DNA of 5,479 bases from an uncultured bacterium (GTDB taxonomy: Bacteria; Planctomycetota; Planctomycetia; Pirellulales; UBA1268), in contig CALGAS010000419.1 in the NCBI GenBank assembly GCA_937959175.1, forward strand, positions 1 through 5,479. The letters are read 5' to 3'. Below are positions 1 to 5,479 of the stretch, in pieces. A program made the position numbers and the translations under genes. The notes beneath the pieces are model-generated. The model was not told where the DNA came from. It saw nothing but the letters and a program-made list of their open reading frames with translations, and did not search any database. Position 1 is the stretch's first letter. Every line of letters starts with the position of its first letter.

Positions 1-1
1 C

Positions 2-391
2 TTCGAGGCGATCCGGGCGGGGGCGTCGGGCTACCTGCTGAAGTCGGAGCCGGTGGCCAGGATCGTGGCGGCGGTCCGCGAGGTGCAAGCGGGCGGGGCG
101 CCGATGACCCCCGAGGTGGCCAGGAGGGTGCTGGTCGAGTTTCAGGAGGCGGCCCCCCCGTCAGCCGAAGCCGCCGCGGGCGGTCCGCCCCCGGCGGCCG
201 CGGCGCTCTCGGACCGGGAACTGGACGTGCTTCGGCTTCTGGCCGAGGGGCTCGTGAAGAAGGAGGTGGCCAGCCATCTGGGCCTCAGCCCCCACACCGT
301 CGACAACTACATCCGCCGCATCTACGCGAAGCTTCACGTCAACACGGTCGGCGCCGCCGTCGCCCGGGCCGTGCGAGACGGCATGGTCTGA
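2..391 (+). CDS. NarL/LuxR-family two-component response regulator, C-terminal part (5' end outside window)
   Basis: DNA-binding transcription regulator of the NarL/FixJ type, cut by the left edge; 129 residues are visible, read in frame from base 2. The first ~17 residues (F-E-A-I-R-A-G-A-S-G-Y-L-L-K) match the end of a receiver domain, and the K of YLLK (visible residue 14) is the conserved switch lysine. The phospho-acceptor aspartate lies upstream, off the window. A Pro/Ala/Gly-rich linker follows (about residues 47-68), then a complete LuxR-type helix-turn-helix from LSDRELDVLRLLAEG to about residue 125, with the recognition-helix pattern LSPHTVDNYIRRIYAKLHV. The GTG at 53 is not the true start, because the receiver domain reads through it. 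It is convergent with the DUF1552 gene, so it is not part of that operon; whether it controls it cannot be seen. The partner kinase is not in the window. Family is certain; regulon unknown. Confidence 0.95.
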   Translation, partial: FEAIRAGASGYLLKSEPVARIVAAVREVQAGGAPMTPEVARRVLVEFQEAAPPSAEAAAGGPPPAAAALSDRELDVLRLLAEGLVKKEVASHLGLSPHTVDNYIRRIYAKLHVNTVGAAVARAVRDGMV

Positions 392-403
392 GGCCGCCAC
401 CCG

Positions 404-425
404 CCTGGCGGACGCGGCCGCCAGG
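404..425. terminator. Perfect 8-bp hairpin between convergent genes, possible bidirectional terminator
   Basis: The arm CCTGGCGG (404-411) and its exact reverse complement CCGCCAGG (418-425) are separated by a 6-base loop. The hairpin lies 12 bases after the stop of the response regulator and about 50 bases beyond the stop of the DUF1552 gene on the other strand. A very GC-rich stem in a short convergent gap fits a terminator serving both strands. No T-tract follows on either strand, so it is not a canonical intrinsic terminator. Confidence 0.45.
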
Positions 426-474
426 GGGGCATCGGGCCGCGGTTTCCCGACGGCGGTGTCACCGCGTTGGCCGC

Positions 475-1809
475 CTAGGCCAGGTCGAGCGGGACGTCGG
501 CGTCACCAAACCGGTCGACCGACAGGCCCATGCGCTGCATCAGGGCGAGATAGAGCCGGCAGAGGCGACGATCCTCCCGGCCGCGGAAATCATGCAGCCG
601 GCCGCCTTGGATCGTGCCGCCACCGCCGCCGGCGAGGACGATCGGCAGTTCCTTCGCGTCGTGGGCGTTGCCATCCATCAGGCTCGAGCAGAAGAGCACC
701 ATCGAGTTGTCGAGCAGCGTCCGCTCACCCTCGACGGTGGCCTCCATTTTCCCGAGCAGCCGGGCCAGCAGGGCGACGTGATACTCGTTGACCCGCTGAT
801 ACTGCTCCAGCCGCTCGGCATTGTTGGCATGGTGGCTGAGCTCGTGCTGACCGCCATGGATGCCCCCCAGGAAGCTGAAGTTCATGTTCGAGAGATCGTT
901 GTTGAGCATCAGCGTGGCCACCCGGGTGCGGTCCATCTGGAAAGCCAACAGCAGGATGTCGCACATCAGCTCGAGATGCTCCTTGGGCTCGGCCGGGATG
1001 CCCGGGCCCGGCCGCTCGAGGGTGGGCTCGGTGACCGTGGGCCGCCAGCCGTGGCCGCCCGTCTCCCGCTGGCTCTCTTCCGCCGACCGCTCGATTCGCC
1101 GCTCCAGCTCGCGGACGCTGGTGAGATATTCGTCGAGCTTGGCACGATCCCGGCCACCGAGCCGCCCCCGGAGCGAGGCCGCTTCGGCCGCCACGAGATC
1201 GAGCACGCTGGCATCGGCTCGCCGCCGGCTGCCGTCGTCGAAGAGCTGGTCGAAGGCCTGGCGGGGCACGATCTCCTTGGGGGCCGGCGTGGTGGGGCTG
1301 CTCCAGGAGACGTAGGCCGAATAGATCTGGGTGTAGCCGGAGTCGGTGCTGTAGCCGGGCGGCTCGGTGCCCAACACGATGCTCGGCAACGGCGTCGCTC
1401 GCCCGACCGATCGGGCCATCAGCTGGTCGACCGAGATTCCCACTTCGACGTCGGTCGTCGTCCGCTTGACCTTCAGCCCGGAGAGGACGTTCATCTTCGG
1501 ATAATGGCCGTTGTCGCCCACGGTGGCGGCCGGATTCCAGAGCCCCTGAAAGACATTCACCTTCCCGGCATGCGGGGCCAGGGGCGAGAGCGACTTGGCA
1601 AACTCGATCCCGTCGGGGGCAGGCTTCGCGCCCCAGTGGTGCGGGTTGACGCCATTGCCCATGAAGAGGGCGGCGAACCGCACCGGCGGGCCGGCGGCCT
1701 CGGCGGCCGGGGCCAGCGACTCGAGCCAGGGCAGCCCGAGGGCCACGCCGGCCCCGCGGAGGAACCGGCGGCGGGAGAGATTGGAGAGCGGGCGGGCGGG
1801 GACGGTCAT
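475..1809 (-). CDS. DUF1552 (HXXSHH, PF07586) family protein, Tat-exported
   Basis: Exported protein of unknown biochemical function, 444 residues, close to usual length for DUF1552. A Tat signal is plain at the N terminus: S12-R-R-R-F-L17, then a hydrophobic stretch (GVALGLPWLESLA) and a likely cleavage site near A35-A-E-A38. The mature part follows the family pattern: LFMGNGVNPHHWG early on, a central helical segment SVLDLVAAEAASL ... KLDEYLTSVRELERRIE, the name-giving HxxSHH motif as H322-E-L-S-H-H327, a late MDGNAHDAKELPIVLAGG segment, and a C terminus ending in GLSVDRFGDADVPLDL. The histidine cluster is a candidate metal or active site (inference). The start is well supported: AGGAGG sits 7 bases upstream, and the ATG overlaps the TGA of the upstream DUF1592 gene. 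Such pairs recur in planctomycetes, and the two products are probably made together and may interact. No frameshift or truncation was seen. Confidence 0.96.
   Translation of the reverse strand: MTVPARPLSNLSRRRFLRGAGVALGLPWLESLAPAAEAAGPPVRFAALFMGNGVNPHHWGAKPAPDGIEFAKSLSPLAPHAGKVNVFQGLWNPAATVGDNGHYPKMNVLSGLKVKRTTTDVEVGISVDQLMARSVGRATPLPSIVLGTEPPGYSTDSGYTQIYSAYVSWSSPTTPAPKEIVPRQAFDQLFDDGSRRRADASVLDLVAAEAASLRGRLGGRDRAKLDEYLTSVRELERRIERSAEESQRETGGHGWRPTVTEPTLERPGPGIPAEPKEHLELMCDILLLAFQMDRTRVATLMLNNDLSNMNFSFLGGIHGGQHELSHHANNAERLEQYQRVNEYHVALLARLLGKMEATVEGERTLLDNSMVLFCSSLMDGNAHDAKELPIVLAGGGGGTIQGGRLHDFRGREDRRLCRLYLALMQRMGLSVDRFGDADVPLDLA
1806..1809 (-). other. ATGA stop/start overlap coupling the DUF1592 and DUF1552 genes
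   Basis: On the minus strand, the TGA of the DUF1592 gene (1806-1808) shares bases with the ATG of the DUF1552 gene (1807-1809). A four-base ATGA overlap is a standard signature of translational coupling within one transcript, where ribosomes finishing the first gene restart on the second. This ties the two genes into a single operon. Confidence 0.9.
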
Positions 1810-4800
1810 GGGCCGGCCTCCTGGGCGGGGGGGAGCGAACGATCGGGCGCGGGCGTCTCTGCTTGTTCATCGGCCGATCCGCCCCGGCGATTGAGGAACT
1901 GCCGGCTCTGGACGATGCCGAGCACCGCAGCCGAGATTCCGGCGTCTTCTTCCAGGATCCGGTCGCGGAGGCGCTCGACGAGCGGCAGGTCGGTGGGGAG
2001 GACGCCGCGGCCGAGGGCATAGCCGAGCAACTTGCGGCAGAACTGCAGCGTGACCAGGTCGCGGCGATCCGCCAGAAAGCCCCGCAGCCCCTCGAAGCCG
2101 GTGAAGGTCGTGCCATCGACGAACTCGGCCGAGAGGTCGAGCGGGGCGGAGCCGTCATCGCGGTCGCGACGGCGGCCGAGCACGTCGAAGCCCTCCAGGG
2201 CGAAGCCGAGCGGATCGATCCGGTCGTGGCAGGCGGCGCAGGCGGCCGCCGCCCGGTGGACCTTGAGCCGTTCGCGGATTCCCGCCCCTGCCGCGGCAAC
2301 CGCCTCCTCCAGCGGCGGCACGTCGGCCGGCGGCGGGGGTGTGGGGGTGCCGAGCACCGCCGTGAGCACCCAGTTGCCGCGGAGCACCGGGCTCGTGCGT
2401 TGGGGATAGGAGGTGCTGGCGAGGATCGCGGCCATGCCCAGGAGGCCGCCGCGGCCATGATCGGCCACCTCGACGCGGCGGAGCTCGGGCCCCGCCACAC
2501 CCGAGATCCCGTAGTGGGCGGCGAGCCGCTCGTTCAGAAAGGTGTGGCTGGCGTCGAAGAGTTCCCGGAGCGGGCGGTCGCGGCGGAAGAGGTCTGCCAG
2601 AAAGGCCGTCGCCTCGGCCTCCATGTCGGCCTGCAACTCGGGCGTGAACTCGGGGAAGCTGCCGCGGTCCACCGGGGCACGTTCGGCAAAGCCGCGAAAC
2701 CGCAGCCAGCGAGCGGCGAACTCCCGGGCGAGGGCCGCCGACCGCGGGTCGGCAAGCATCCGTCGCACCTCGGCGGCGAGTCGCTCGGGTTCGACCAGGC
2801 TCCCGTCGGCCGCGGCCTGTCGAAGTTGCTCATCCGGCAGCGATGACCAGAGAAAGTAACTCAGCCGGCTGGCCAGTTCCCCCGGGCTCACCGGCTGTTC
2901 CGTGTCGTGCTCCTCCTCGATGCGAAACAGGAACCTCGGCGCCGCCAACACCGCCACGACCGCCTCCCGAGCAGCCTGCTCGCGGAGGCCGCCGGCCGCC
3001 GTCGGGTCGCCGGCGGCCACGGCGGCCCGGTAGATGCCGTGGAGCCGCTCCCGTTCCTCGCCGCTGAGCGGGCCCCGCCAGGCACGCTCGGCAAAGGCGT
3101 CGAGGTGGGCGAGCACCCGCGTATCCCAATCGGCCGCCTGCTTTTCCGTGAGGGTCAGGGTGCGAGCCAGGGCCCAGTCGCAGGAGAGTGCCGCATGCAC
3201 GCCGCGGTCCTGCTCGGGCAGCAAGGCGAGCAGCTGCTCGTCGGAGAGCCAGTAGACCCGCGGATGGGCCGGGGGGGCGCGGAAGTTTTCGGTGATCCCC
3301 GAGAGCCGCAGGTCGAAGTTCTCCGGGAAGGCCTGCTTCATGAGGTTGAACTCGTGCATCGTGGCACGATGCCGCTCGGTGCCTCGCTTCCAGACCGTGA
3401 CGGTGCCAGGCAGCACGCCGGCCGGGTCGGGCGGTTCGCCCGTCGTCGCGAGCCACTGGGCGGTCGCCTGGTCGGCAGCCGGGTCGTCGACATCGAGCCG
3501 GCCCTGGCCTTTGAAGTGCGTCGCCTCGCGGGGCAGCGGCAGGGTGACGACCGCGGCCGCGGCGACGACGAGTTCCGCGGGACCCGCGGCCCGGCCCGCC
3601 GGGTGCGTGCCAAACCGTCCGGCCGCGGCTGCCAGCCGGTCATGCTCGGAGCGGAGCTTGGCGATCTCGCCGGCGGCGGGCTCGCCCGCCTCGGGCTGCC
3701 CAAGCTCCTTGATGCGGGTCTCCACCTCCAGGCGGCGTTTGGTGAGCCATTCGCCGTAGGCTCGCCAGCCTCCGCCAAGCTTGATCTGCAGGTCGCTGAG
3801 CCGGACGATGTCGCCCTGGCTCCCATCGGCGGCGTCGCCGACGACCAGGTGCACCCGATCGGCACCGGCTGTCGCCGTGGCCAGCCGGTCGTTTCCCCGC
3901 AGGCTGTCGGCATCCTGCTGGGACCGCTGCGCCGACCGCCAGTAGCGATCGGGATCGGGCGTGTACCACGATCGCCGCTGGGCTTGAATCGCCGCCAGGC
4001 CCGCTTGCACCGCCGCGGGCACCTCCCGCGGGGCGTTCGGCTCCGGCGGGGGCAGCTGCCGCCAGGCCTGGCGGGTGAGGTCGAGGTAGCGGGAGGCCGG
4101 CTCCGTCGCCTGGAGAAACGCCCACCAGTTGGCGAGGTAGTGCCGTGCCAGGCCCGCCTCGTCGGCCAGTTGGTCGAGCGAGTCGGCACCGGTCTGGTCG
4201 CGATGGGCGTGCTTCCAACAGGCGAGCATGTAATCGGCCTCGCGGAGATCAGCCCCGTCGGCCGGCACGTGCGGCGCGGCCGCCTTCTGATACCAGACAT
4301 AGATCGCTTGCTGGGCCTGGTCCCGCAGCGGCTCCGGCCCGCGGCTGCCGACCCGCTCCCGCTGAAAAGCGATCCCGGTGCCGGGCAGGATCGTGGCATG
4401 CTCGGCGATCCGACGGGCGGCACCCAGGTATCGGTCGAACTGTCCGGGGTTTACAAACAGCACGTCGCCGGTGTTGGCGAAGCCTTCGCCGCCTCCGCCG
4501 TCGGGCTCAAACTCCCGTGCCAGGCCGAAATCGACTCCCGTCAGGTCACGGATGGTGTTGTCATATTCGGCATTCGTCAGCCGCCGCAGCGTGACGTTGC
4601 CAGGATCGCCGGCATTCGCCTCGATCGCGGCCTGCAGCCCGCCCGCGAGCCACCCCAGAACCGCTTCGCGGTCGACGGCAGCCAGTTCGCCGGCGTCGTC
4701 GGGTGGCATCCGCCCGGTCTCGATCTGGTCGCGGACAGCCTGCCAGGCCCGGAAGTCGCCCGTCAGGTCCGGGGCGGCAAGGAGCCGGTCGAGGGCAACC

Positions 4801-4955
4801 GCCGCTTCGGGCTGCTCGCCGGAGTGACAGTCGAAGCAGGCCGCCTCCAGGATCGCCCGCGACTGGCCGAGATCGGCCCCGCGGCCGCAGGCGGCCAGCC
4901 AGGCCAAGCCGAGGGCCATTCCGACGGTGCCGGAGGAGAGGCGGGGTGCGGGCAT
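1806..4955 (-). CDS. DUF1592-family planctomycete cytochrome-c-like exported protein with an enlarged middle region
   Basis: Exported multidomain protein of 1049 residues; the family's enzymatic role is not established. The start is placed at the ATG at 4955 because it opens a signal peptide directly: R5, then a hydrophobic core ending in L20-A-A-C23, which reads as a lipobox. The frame is open back to 5063, but that adds 36 residues with no export signal. No good Shine-Dalgarno is seen. Segments in order: cytochrome-c-like N terminus with C40-F-D-C-H44 and a GRMPP motif near 80-84 (typical haem attachment and Met ligand); DUF1587 near 120-186 (RRLTNAEYDNTIRDLTGVD); an unassigned region near 187-610; DUF1595 near 612-676; DUF1592 near 689-814 (ASRLSYFLWSSLPDEQL); DUF1588 near 834-927, holding a second haem motif C906-A-A-C-H910 followed by DRIDPLGFALEGFD; DUF1585 near 944-1022 (QFCRKLLGYALGRGV). 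A low-complexity tail follows. It probably acts outside the cytoplasmic membrane in electron transfer or oxidative chemistry (inference). It is the first gene of the operon with DUF1552. The middle region makes it longer than many relatives, as far as I recall. Confidence 0.95.
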   Translation of the reverse strand: MPAPRLSSGTVGMALGLAWLAACGRGADLGQSRAILEAACFDCHSGEQPEAAVALDRLLAAPDLTGDFRAWQAVRDQIETGRMPPDDAGELAAVDREAVLGWLAGGLQAAIEANAGDPGNVTLRRLTNAEYDNTIRDLTGVDFGLAREFEPDGGGGEGFANTGDVLFVNPGQFDRYLGAARRIAEHATILPGTGIAFQRERVGSRGPEPLRDQAQQAIYVWYQKAAAPHVPADGADLREADYMLACWKHAHRDQTGADSLDQLADEAGLARHYLANWWAFLQATEPASRYLDLTRQAWRQLPPPEPNAPREVPAAVQAGLAAIQAQRRSWYTPDPDRYWRSAQRSQQDADSLRGNDRLATATAGADRVHLVVGDAADGSQGDIVRLSDLQIKLGGGWRAYGEWLTKRRLEVETRIKELGQPEAGEPAAGEIAKLRSEHDRLAAAAGRFGTHPAGRAAGPAELVVAAAAVVTLPLPREATHFKGQGRLDVDDPAADQATAQWLATTGEPPDPAGVLPGTVTVWKRGTERHRATMHEFNLMKQAFPENFDLRLSGITENFRAPPAHPRVYWLSDEQLLALLPEQDRGVHAALSCDWALARTLTLTEKQAADWDTRVLAHLDAFAERAWRGPLSGEERERLHGIYRAAVAAGDPTAAGGLREQAAREAVVAVLAAPRFLFRIEEEHDTEQPVSPGELASRLSYFLWSSLPDEQLRQAAADGSLVEPERLAAEVRRMLADPRSAALAREFAARWLRFRGFAERAPVDRGSFPEFTPELQADMEAEATAFLADLFRRDRPLRELFDASHTFLNERLAAHYGISGVAGPELRRVEVADHGRGGLLGMAAILASTSYPQRTSPVLRGNWVLTAVLGTPTPPPPADVPPLEEAVAAAGAGIRERLKVHRAAAACAACHDRIDPLGFALEGFDVLGRRRDRDDGSAPLDLSAEFVDGTTFTGFEGLRGFLADRRDLVTLQFCRKLLGYALGRGVLPTDLPLVERLRDRILEEDAGISAAVLGIVQSRQFLNRRGGSADEQAETPAPDRSLPPAQEAGP
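1817..1822 (-). promoter_or_regulatory. Strong Shine-Dalgarno sequence for the DUF1552 gene
   Basis: AGGAGG on the minus strand, a full match to the anti-Shine-Dalgarno core, lies 7 bases before the ATG at 1809. It is embedded in the last codons of the DUF1592 gene (reading Gln-Glu-Ala). It fixes the DUF1552 start and contrasts with the weak ribosome-binding signal of the upstream gene. Confidence 0.85.
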
Positions 4956-5100
4956 GGTTCCGCAACTGGCTGAGGCAGGAAGGGCGGGAAGACGGCAGGG
5001 CGTCGCCTTGAAAGTGTACCCGCCAGAGGCAGGGGAGCCACTAACGGTCGCCAGCCGAATCAATCAAACAAGCAAGAAAGCGAAAAGGACAAACTCGAAA

Positions 5101-5146
5101 CCGGTGATGCCGAGAACCAAATGATGCCGAGATTGGCCCGGTGATG
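5101..5146. repeat. Short iterated repeats around TGATG in the intergenic region
   Basis: On the plus strand TGATGCCGAGA occurs exactly at 5105-5115 and again at 5122-5132, 17 bases apart. CCGGTGATG occurs at 5101-5109 and again at 5138-5146. The shared TGATG core therefore appears three times at 5105, 5122 and 5142. Such spacing could be a protein-binding array upstream of the DUF1592 gene or debris of small duplications; function is unknown. Confidence 0.6.
5110..5141 (-). terminator. Possible terminator hairpin after the sialidase-like gene
   Basis: Reading the minus strand after the sialidase stop, CCGGG-CCAA, a 12-base loop, then TTGG-TT-CTCGG can fold into a 9-pair stem with one G-U pair and a two-base bulge. 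A T-rich stretch (about 5100 down to 5056) follows after a short gap. The arrangement suggests termination of the sialidase-like transcript, but the stem is imperfect and the T-run is interrupted, so the call is weak. Confidence 0.3.
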
Positions 5147-5175
5147 ACCAGACGGTGCCGGAGTCACCGCCGAGC

Positions 5176-5478
5176 TCACCGCCGGGGCCAGCGGCCGTCG
5201 ACGATCGGCTCGAGCGTGAGCTTCGTCGGATCGACGACGACATGCTTCACCTTGCGCCGGTTCCAGGTGTAGGTAATGTGAACGAGGCCGTCGGAGGTCT
5301 GAATGATCGCCGGGTAGCTGTACTCGCCGGGAGCGTCTTCCAGGACGAGCGCCGCCTCCCAGGCGGTGCCGTCGCGACTCGCGGCGAGGTTGAGCGGTGT
5401 CCGCTTGCCCCCCCATTGCCCGGGCGTGCCCGCGACGTGGTTGTAGAACTCCTTATGCTGTTCCTCGGTGATCTCCGA
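5176..5478 (-). CDS. Sialidase-family (BNR/Asp-box-like) protein, C-terminal 100 residues (5' end outside window)
   Basis: C-terminal fragment of a probable glycoside hydrolase-like beta-propeller of the exo-alpha-sialidase type, which would remove or bind terminal sugars outside the cytoplasm. The frame begins at the right edge (Ser-Glu-Ile-Thr-Glu) and ends at a TGA at 5176-5178, with a second in-frame TGA 12 bases later. Recognisable family pattern: TPLNLAASRDGTAWEAALVL, with a degenerate Asp-box (S-R-D-G-T-A-W), then GEYSYPAIIQTSDGLVHITY and TWNRRKVKHVVVDP near the end, typical of bacterial sialidase-family (BNR_2-like) proteins common in planctomycetes. Most catalytic residues and any signal peptide lie outside the window, so activity and substrate cannot be judged. 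It is on the same strand as, and upstream of, the DUF1592 operon, separated by 220 bases and a possible terminator, so co-transcription is uncertain. Confidence 0.85.
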   Translation of the reverse strand, partial: SEITEEQHKEFYNHVAGTPGQWGGKRTPLNLAASRDGTAWEAALVLEDAPGEYSYPAIIQTSDGLVHITYTWNRRKVKHVVVDPTKLTLEPIVDGRWPRR

Positions 5479-5479
5479 C

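Larger units (their letters stand above)
4956..5175. other. Intergenic region upstream of the DUF1592/DUF1552 operon
   Basis: This 220-base gap separates the sialidase-like gene from the DUF1592 operon and must carry the operon promoter if the operon is not read through from the right. Bases about 5056-5100 are the most AT-rich part of the window and strongly strand-biased: almost no T on the plus strand, so a T-rich run on the minus strand. A TACACT at about 5015-5020 (minus) resembles a -10 box, but no convincing -35 is placed before it, so no promoter is called. The few codons before the ATG at 4955 hold only a weak purine patch (GCGGAA). The short plus-strand open frame here lacks support. 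Confidence 0.5.

Noticed and set aside
592..2022. A 476-codon open frame on the plus strand opposite the DUF1552 gene
   Set aside because: Same antisense register effect; it runs across the boundary of two real genes and shows no domain or export signal.
725..2500. A 591-codon minus-strand frame overlapping both DUF genes in another register
   Set aside because: Composition is Arg/Ser/Pro/Ala-rich as expected of a shifted GC-rich frame, and both overlapped genes are intact in their own frames, so no frameshift needs explaining.
2907..4973. A 688-codon open frame on the plus strand opposite the DUF1592 gene
   Set aside because: It lies in the antisense register where its stops would need TTA, CTA or TCA codons in the real gene; these are rare in GC-rich coding DNA. 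Its protein is Arg/Gly/Val-rich with no recognisable domain, while the minus-strand frame carries an intact series of family motifs.
5015..5020. TACACT on the minus strand as a -10 promoter element
   Set aside because: Only four of six bases match the consensus and no reasonable -35 box lies 16-18 bases upstream, so it was not called as a promoter.
4956..5063. Upstream start at 5063 for the DUF1592-family protein
   Set aside because: It would add 36 residues before the signal peptide, with no export character, and would bury the signal peptide inside the protein. The ATG at 4955 places the signal at the N terminus.
4927..5124. A 65-codon plus-strand frame across the intergenic region
   Set aside because: It starts at a GTG inside the DUF1592 gene, has no ribosome-binding site or family resemblance, and its Lys/Thr/Ser-rich end simply reflects the A-rich DNA.
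5060..5416. A 118-codon minus-strand frame at the right end
   Set aside because: It is a shifted frame over the sialidase-like gene, whose correct frame gives clear family sequence and ends at 5176.

Overview
The window looks like chromosomal DNA of a high-GC member of the Planctomycetota. The main evidence is a DUF1592-family gene (with planctomycete cytochrome-c-like, DUF1587, DUF1595, DUF1588 and DUF1585 segments) followed directly by a DUF1552 gene. This pairing is greatly expanded in planctomycetes and their relatives. The coding DNA is strongly GC-rich, which leaves long spurious open frames on the opposite strands. Genus cannot be assigned from this sequence alone.

Layout, left to right. 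Bases 2-391 (+) hold the C-terminal part of a NarL/LuxR-type response regulator that begins outside the window. It converges on the next gene across an 83-base gap containing a perfect 8-bp hairpin (404-425). Bases 475-1809 (-) encode a 444-residue, Tat-exported DUF1552 protein with its hallmark HxxSHH motif. Bases 1806-4955 (-) encode a 1049-residue exported DUF1592-family protein with two CxxCH haem-attachment motifs and an unusually long middle region. The two minus-strand genes overlap by four bases (ATGA), and a strong Shine-Dalgarno sequence for the second lies inside the end of the first, so they are almost certainly one operon. Bases 4956-5175 are intergenic, with a T-rich pocket on the minus strand and short repeats. 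Bases 5176-5478 (-) hold the last 100 residues of a sialidase-family (BNR/Asp-box-like) protein that runs off the right edge.

How they may work together: the DUF1592/DUF1552 pair is probably an extracytoplasmic, haem-bearing two-protein unit. The first protein would be exported by Sec, possibly as a lipoprotein, and the second by Tat. The family's biochemical function is not established. The neighbouring exported sialidase-like hydrolase is compatible with a role in glycan processing, but that is only proximity. No mobile element, CRISPR array, tRNA or rRNA was seen. The most unusual feature is the roughly 420-residue unassigned region in the DUF1592 protein, where a beta-rich segment appears to be split by a charged helical insert.
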